Assembly: GCA_020696915.1 (NCBI GenBank)
Contig: JAJFMR010000145.1
Location: 1 to 9,539 of the forward strand
Source: Rhizobiaceae bacterium
GTDB taxonomy: Bacteria > Pseudomonadota > Alphaproteobacteria > Rhizobiales > Rhizobiaceae
Direction: 5' to 3'
Length of the DNA stretch: 9,539 nt
Positions 6,664-9,539 of the stretch are shown here, in pieces; position 1 is the stretch's first letter; every line of letters starts with the position of its first letter. The notes beneath the pieces are model-generated. The model was given only the letters and a program-made list of their open reading frames with translations. It did no database searches and was not told the DNA's origin. The translations under genes and the position numbers were made by a program.

Positions 6664-7768
6664 CCCGATACCCTCCGGATCCACTGGTCGAGCGCGACGG
6701 CCACGATGATCAGCACGCCGACGGCGAACTCCTGCCAGAGGACGTCGAGGCCCGACAGCGCCAGTCCGTTGCGGAAGACGCCGACGATGAGCGCGCCGAT
6801 CAGCGTGCCGATGATCGAGCCGCGGCCGCCGAACAGGCTGGTGCCGCCGATGACGACCGCGGTGATCGAATCAAGGTTCGCGGTCTGGCCTGCCTGCGGG
6901 CTGACGCCGCCGATGCGGCCGATCAGCACCCAGGCGGCAACCGCACAGATCAGTCCGGCCAGAGCGTAGGTGGCGATCAGCGTGCGGTTGGTGTTGATGC
7001 CGGCCAGCCGCGCGGCGTCGGGGTCGTCGCCGGTCGCATAGATATGACGGCCGAACGCGGTGCGGTTGAGAAGGTACCAGACGAGCGCCGCCAGGACGAC
7101 GACGAGGAGCGACCCGTAGGTGATCACCGAGCCCTTGAGCCAGGACAGTTCGAGACCTGAGGTATTCAGCACCAGGTCGTAGGGCCTGATCACCGTCCCG
7201 GTCCATTGCAGGAATGGCGCGCCGGCCTCATCAGCCCGTTCACCATGCCGCAGAGCAGCCCGACGAGCAGGCCGAGCGGAAAGGCGATCGCCAGCGGCAC
7301 GCCGTAGACGACCGAGGTGCGGCCCATGACGACCGAGCAGAGAATCATGATGACGCCGACAGACAGATCGATGCCGGCGGTCAGCACGATCAGCGTCTGG
7401 GCGATTCCGAGTATCGCGATGATGGTCACCTGCTGGACGATCAGCGACAGGTTGAAGGGCTGGAAAAAACGGTTGCCGGCCAGCGCCACGTATTCGAGCT
7501 GGCTTTCCACGGTCGCGGGCTGCCCCTCGACGGCCGCCGGAATCTCCACCTCGACCAGGCGCGGCAGCGGAACGGTGAAGGCGGCTATGCCGATCACCAG
7601 GACCAGGAAGGGCACCATCGTGGGATAGGCGTGCAGGAAACGCTGGATGCGGCCGAGCAGCGTCGGCCGATCCTCCTCGAAAACCGGCGCATCCTGCCCT
7701 GCCCCGGCAAGCACCTGTTCGTAATCGGCGGGCGCCGAGCGATTCTTGGCTTCGCTCGCAGTATCCAT
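6660..7768 (-). pseudogene. frcC: Fructose ABC transporter permease FrcC, disrupted by an internal deletion and frameshift
   Basis: This is a CUT2-family inner-membrane permease, read in two frames. Codons from ATG 7768 (preceded by GGGGGAGGGAG) encode 192 aa with hydrophobic segments, including VPFLVLVIGIAAFTVPL and the family block AQTLIVLTAGIDLSVGVIMI. They then reach CGMVNGL and run through a wrong-frame tail to TGA at 7190-7192. A second frame, recognisable from EAGAPFLQWTGTVI near 7229 to the stop at 6660, encodes the C-terminal half (NRTAFGRHIYATGDDPDAAR, VVIGGTSLFGGRGSIIGTLI, LDQWIRRVSG). Homologues have about 38 residues between NGL and EAxAPFLQ, including the conserved loop LPPFIVTLGT; these are missing. 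The frame offset requires a loss of 3n+1 bases, about 112 or 115. A GTG at 7193 could restart the second half, but half a permease should not transport. The lesion could be real or an assembly error. Confidence 0.9.
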
Positions 7769-7794
7769 CTCCCTCCCCCGCCGTCGAGGCACGG

Positions 7795-7819
7795 GCGGCA
7801 GCCGTCGAGCGGCTGCCGC
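7795..7819 (-). promoter_or_regulatory. 10-bp perfect stem-loop between frcB and frcC
   Basis: On the plus strand, GCGGCAGCCG (7795-7804) and CGGCTGCCGC (7810-7819) pair fully around a TCGAG loop, inside the 87-base gap after the frcB stop. In the direction of transcription it is followed by CCGTGCC, not a U-run, so it is not a typical terminator. Stable hairpins after binding-protein genes often protect that mRNA and raise binding protein over membrane components, as in malE-malF. That role is inferred here. Confidence 0.6.
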
Positions 7820-7855
7820 TTTGATCGTCCGGCTAGACTCCGCCGGAAACGGATA

Positions 7856-8875
7856 TCATCCCCAGCAAAGATCCAGGCCTTCCTTGACCGAAATCGACTC
7901 TACCCCATCGACCGGCTTGGCAGTGATCAGCGTGGCGCCCGTATCCAGGAAGCCGACTGCCGGATCGACTTCCGGAAGCTTGCCGCTGGCGATCGCCTCG
8001 AGCGCCATCGACGCCATCTTGTGCGGGTATTGCTGCGACGTCGCACCGATCACTCCGGCCTCGACGTTCTTGACCCCCGGGCAGCCGCCGTCGATCGACA
8101 CGATAAGCACGCTGCCATCGTCCTTGCCGGCGCCCTTGAGGGCTTCCCAGGCACCGGCTGCGGCGGGCTCGTTGATGGTGTAGACGACGCTCACGTCCGG
8201 GCATTTCTGCAGCGCATTCTCCATCGCGGTGCGGCCCTTTGCCTGGTCGCCTTCCGAGATTTCGTGGGTGCAGATACGGGGGTCGTCCTCGTCGCCGTAG
8301 CGGTTCGGATCCTTCACGTCGATGCCGAAGCCTTCCATGAAGCCCTGGTCGCGCAGATAGTCGACCGTCGGCTGGTTGGTGGCGAGATCGAGGAACACGA
8401 TCGAGGCATCCTTGGCCTTGTCGCCAAGCGTGCCTTTGGCCCACTCGCCGATCAGCTTGCCCGCCTTGCGGTTGTCGGTTGCAAACGTCGCCGTGGCGGC
8501 GTCCATCGGATCGAGCGGAGTGTCGAGCACGATGACCATCAGCCCGGCGTCGCGGGCCTTCTTGATGGTCGGCACGATGGCCTTCGAATCGCTGGGCACG
8601 ATCGCAAAACCCTTGGCGCCGGCCGAGATGAGGTTCTCGATCGCCGCCACCTGCGCATCGTTGTCGCCGTCGTACTTGCCGGCTGCGGTGCGAAGCTCGA
8701 TGCCGAGTTCCTTGGCCTTCTGCTCGGCTCCTTCGCGCATCTTCACGAAGAACGGGTTGGTCTCGGTCTTGGTTATGAGGCCGACGATATCGGCCGCCTG
8801 TGCCGATGCCGCGGACATGAGTGCCAGTGCGGCGGCGCCGGCGAGCGAAACATTCAGAAAACGGAACTTACCCAT
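7856..8875 (-). CDS. frcB: Fructose ABC transporter periplasmic binding protein FrcB, 339 aa
   Basis: This periplasmic sugar-binding protein of the Peripla_BP_4 (RbsB-like) type delivers fructose, and probably related sugars such as ribose or mannose in the Sinorhizobium system, to the FrcC permease. The N-terminus is a classical Sec signal, MGKFRF followed by a hydrophobic Ala/Leu stretch, with a signal-peptidase site after AQA (residue 27). The mature protein begins ADIVGLITKTETNPFFVKMR, typical of the family, and later has ISAGAKGFAIVPSD, DTPLDPMD, and the hinge and ligand region VVYTINEPAAAGAWEAL and VSIDGGCPG. The start at 8875 has GGGAGG 6 bases upstream; the in-frame ATG at 8896 would add MVHWEVR ahead of the signal and lacks such a site. 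It is the first gene of frcBCA and looks fully intact, in contrast to frcC. Confidence 0.95.
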   Translation of the reverse strand: MGKFRFLNVSLAGAAALALMSAASAQAADIVGLITKTETNPFFVKMREGAEQKAKELGIELRTAAGKYDGDNDAQVAAIENLISAGAKGFAIVPSDSKAIVPTIKKARDAGLMVIVLDTPLDPMDAATATFATDNRKAGKLIGEWAKGTLGDKAKDASIVFLDLATNQPTVDYLRDQGFMEGFGIDVKDPNRYGDEDDPRICTHEISEGDQAKGRTAMENALQKCPDVSVVYTINEPAAAGAWEALKGAGKDDGSVLIVSIDGGCPGVKNVEAGVIGATSQQYPHKMASMALEAIASGKLPEVDPAVGFLDTGATLITAKPVDGVESISVKEGLDLCWG

Positions 8876-8895
8876 GCGCACCTCCCAGTGAACCA

Positions 8896-8921
8896 TGACG
8901 CCGGACAGCCCGGCTGCGTCA
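8896..8921 (-). promoter_or_regulatory. Possible hairpin in the frcB 5' leader
   Basis: TGACGC (8896-8901) and GCGTCA (8916-8921) pair, with an inner CGG/CCG helix separated by a small bulge. The structure lies roughly 10 bases upstream of the frcB Shine-Dalgarno. It could influence translation or simply be chance in GC-rich DNA. Confidence 0.22.
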
Positions 8922-8960
8922 GGCGCCCTTGATCTCTTCCCTGCCGGACACCTTCCAATC

Positions 8961-8990
8961 TAGGGAACACCAATCCCCAAACGCTGTCAA
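8961..8990 (-). promoter_or_regulatory. Candidate promoter of frcBCA
   Basis: A perfect TTGACA -35 hexamer is read on the minus strand at 8990-8985, at the frcB-side edge of the palindrome. The expected -10 position (18-base spacer, TCCCTA at 8966-8961) is a poor match, so the exact -10 is uncertain. The placement of the -35 inside the palindrome suits repression by a bound regulator. Confidence 0.4.
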
Positions 8991-9021
8991 TAATTAAATC
9001 AGTCTGATTTATTATTGACAG
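8984..9021. promoter_or_regulatory. 38-bp near-perfect palindrome, likely FrcR operator
   Basis: The left arm CTGTCAATAATTAAATCAG (8984-9002) and the right arm CTGATTTATTATTGACAG (9004-9021) are reverse complements over all 18 positions, apart from one extra T in the left arm; the centre is T9003. It is strongly AT-rich inside GC-rich DNA and sits in the divergent frcB/frcR region. ROK repressors such as NagC, Mlc and XylR bind AT-rich palindromes, so FrcR binding is the simple inference. Each arm contains a TTGACA hexamer pointing outward, so a bound dimer could block both promoters. Confidence 0.65.
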
Positions 9022-9044
9022 GAGCCCTGCGTTGACAGCATTCT
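9015..9044 (+). promoter_or_regulatory. Candidate promoter of frcR
   Basis: A perfect TTGACA (9015-9020) lies in the right arm of the palindrome. CATTCT (9039-9044) follows after 18 bases as a partial -10 match. A second TTGACA occurs at 9032-9037 but has no plausible -10 at 17 bases. A transcript from the first would start near 9050, before the GTG 9074 and ATG 9104 start candidates of frcR. Confidence 0.4.
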
Positions 9045-9103
9045 CGGCAGTACGGAAAGGCGAGAGACCAGGCGTGGAGACCGGCAGCCCCAGAACCGGC
9101 TCG

Positions 9104-9539
9104 ATGGAAGCCCAGGCGAGCCCGCACCAGCGCGGCACCAACCAGAGCGGCATGCGCGATCACAACGAGCGGCTGGTCCTGTCACTCGTCCGCCAACACG
9201 GCAGGCTCGCCAAGACCGAGATCGCCCGCATGACGCGGCTCTCGGCACAGACCGTCTCCGTCATCGTGCGGGCACTCGAGGCCGAGGGGCTGCTGGCGAG
9301 GCAGACGCCGGTGCGCGGCAAGGTCGGGCAGCCATCCGTCCCAATGGCGCTTGCCGCCGACGGCGCCTACTTCATCGGGCTGAAGGTCGGGCGGCGCAGC
9401 GCCGAGCTGGTGCTGATAGATTTTCTCGGCAACATTCGGTCGATGCTGCAGGATTCCTACCGCTATCCGGTGCCGCGCGACACGGTTGAGTTCGTCCGCA
9501 CAGGCATTCGGCGCATGCGCGCCGGGTTGACAGCGGAGC
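9104..9539 (+). CDS. frcR: ROK-family transcriptional regulator FrcR, N-terminal 145 codons, cut by window end
   Basis: The protein is a ROK (repressor, ORF, kinase) regulator, divergently transcribed from frcBCA and very likely controlling it in response to the sugar or a phosphorylated form. A winged helix-turn-helix spans about residues 22-80: NERLVLSLVRQHGRLAKTEI, the recognition helix around SAQTVSVIVRALEAEGLL (47-64), and a wing VRGKVGQPS. The ROK domain begins at YFIGLKVGRRSAELVLID (89-106). The DxGGT phosphate-binding motif of ROK sugar kinases is not there, as expected for a regulator. The ATG at 9104 precedes GTNQSGMRDHNERL, a familiar rhizobial ROK opening, but has no clear Shine-Dalgarno. 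GTG 9074 and TTG 9032 (with GGAG 7 bases upstream) are in-frame alternatives. The rest of the gene is outside the window. Confidence 0.9.
   Translation, partial: MEAQASPHQRGTNQSGMRDHNERLVLSLVRQHGRLAKTEIARMTRLSAQTVSVIVRALEAEGLLARQTPVRGKVGQPSVPMALAADGAYFIGLKVGRRSAELVLIDFLGNIRSMLQDSYRYPVPRDTVEFVRTGIRRMRAGLTAE

Noticed and set aside
7190..7240. Programmed ribosomal frameshift in frcC
   Set aside because: There is no slippery run or pseudoknot-like signal, and about 38 conserved residues are missing, so a simple frame change cannot restore the protein.
8876..8896. Longer FrcB starting at the ATG 8896
   Set aside because: It would add MVHWEVR before a typical signal peptide, and the good Shine-Dalgarno GGGAGG serves the ATG at 8875 instead.
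1..9539. CRISPR arrays, rRNA or tRNA genes, transposases
   Set aside because: I saw no regularly spaced repeats, no RNA-gene signatures and no transposase motifs on either strand.

Overview
The window looks like a chromosomal segment from an alphaproteobacterium of the order Hyphomicrobiales (Rhizobiales), probably close to the Mesorhizobium/Phyllobacteriaceae group. The reasons are high GC, strong G/C preference at third codon positions, a glgP-glgB-glgC gene order as in Agrobacterium and its relatives, and an frc-type fructose ABC transporter with a divergent ROK regulator. These assignments come from reading translated sequence and remembered family features, with no database search.

Positions 1-5054 (minus strand) hold the start of a glycogen operon, transcribed glgP (glycogen phosphorylase) -> glgB (branching enzyme) -> glgC (ADP-glucose pyrophosphorylase, cut by the window edge). 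GlgC makes ADP-glucose, GlgB adds alpha-1,6 branches, and GlgP releases glucose-1-phosphate, so the operon couples synthesis and breakdown of glycogen.

Positions 5055-5883 are an accessory-looking patch of about 830 bases. It contains a degenerate copy of a common rhizobial intergenic repeat in the glgP leader, a small plus-strand hypothetical ORF, and a truncated AbiEii-like nucleotidyltransferase that keeps the FGGGT motif but has lost the catalytic aspartates. The rest is an unassigned stretch with inverted repeats.

Positions 5884-9539 hold a fructose-type (CUT2) ABC transporter locus: frcA (ATPase), frcC (permease) and frcB (binding protein) on the minus strand, and the divergent ROK regulator frcR on the plus strand, cut by the window end. 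The key anomaly is in frcC. About 110-115 bases are missing near position 7230, with a net frameshift, so the permease is a pseudogene although frcA, frcB and the visible part of frcR look intact. A 38-bp near-perfect palindrome with a TTGACA hexamer at each end, facing in opposite directions, lies between frcB and frcR and is the likely FrcR operator. The kinase gene frcK, which follows frcA in Sinorhizobium meliloti, is absent here.

No convincing new biological system is present. The most interesting items are the disrupted permease, the compact palindromic control region, and the decayed AbiEii-like fragment with its small unrecognised neighbour.
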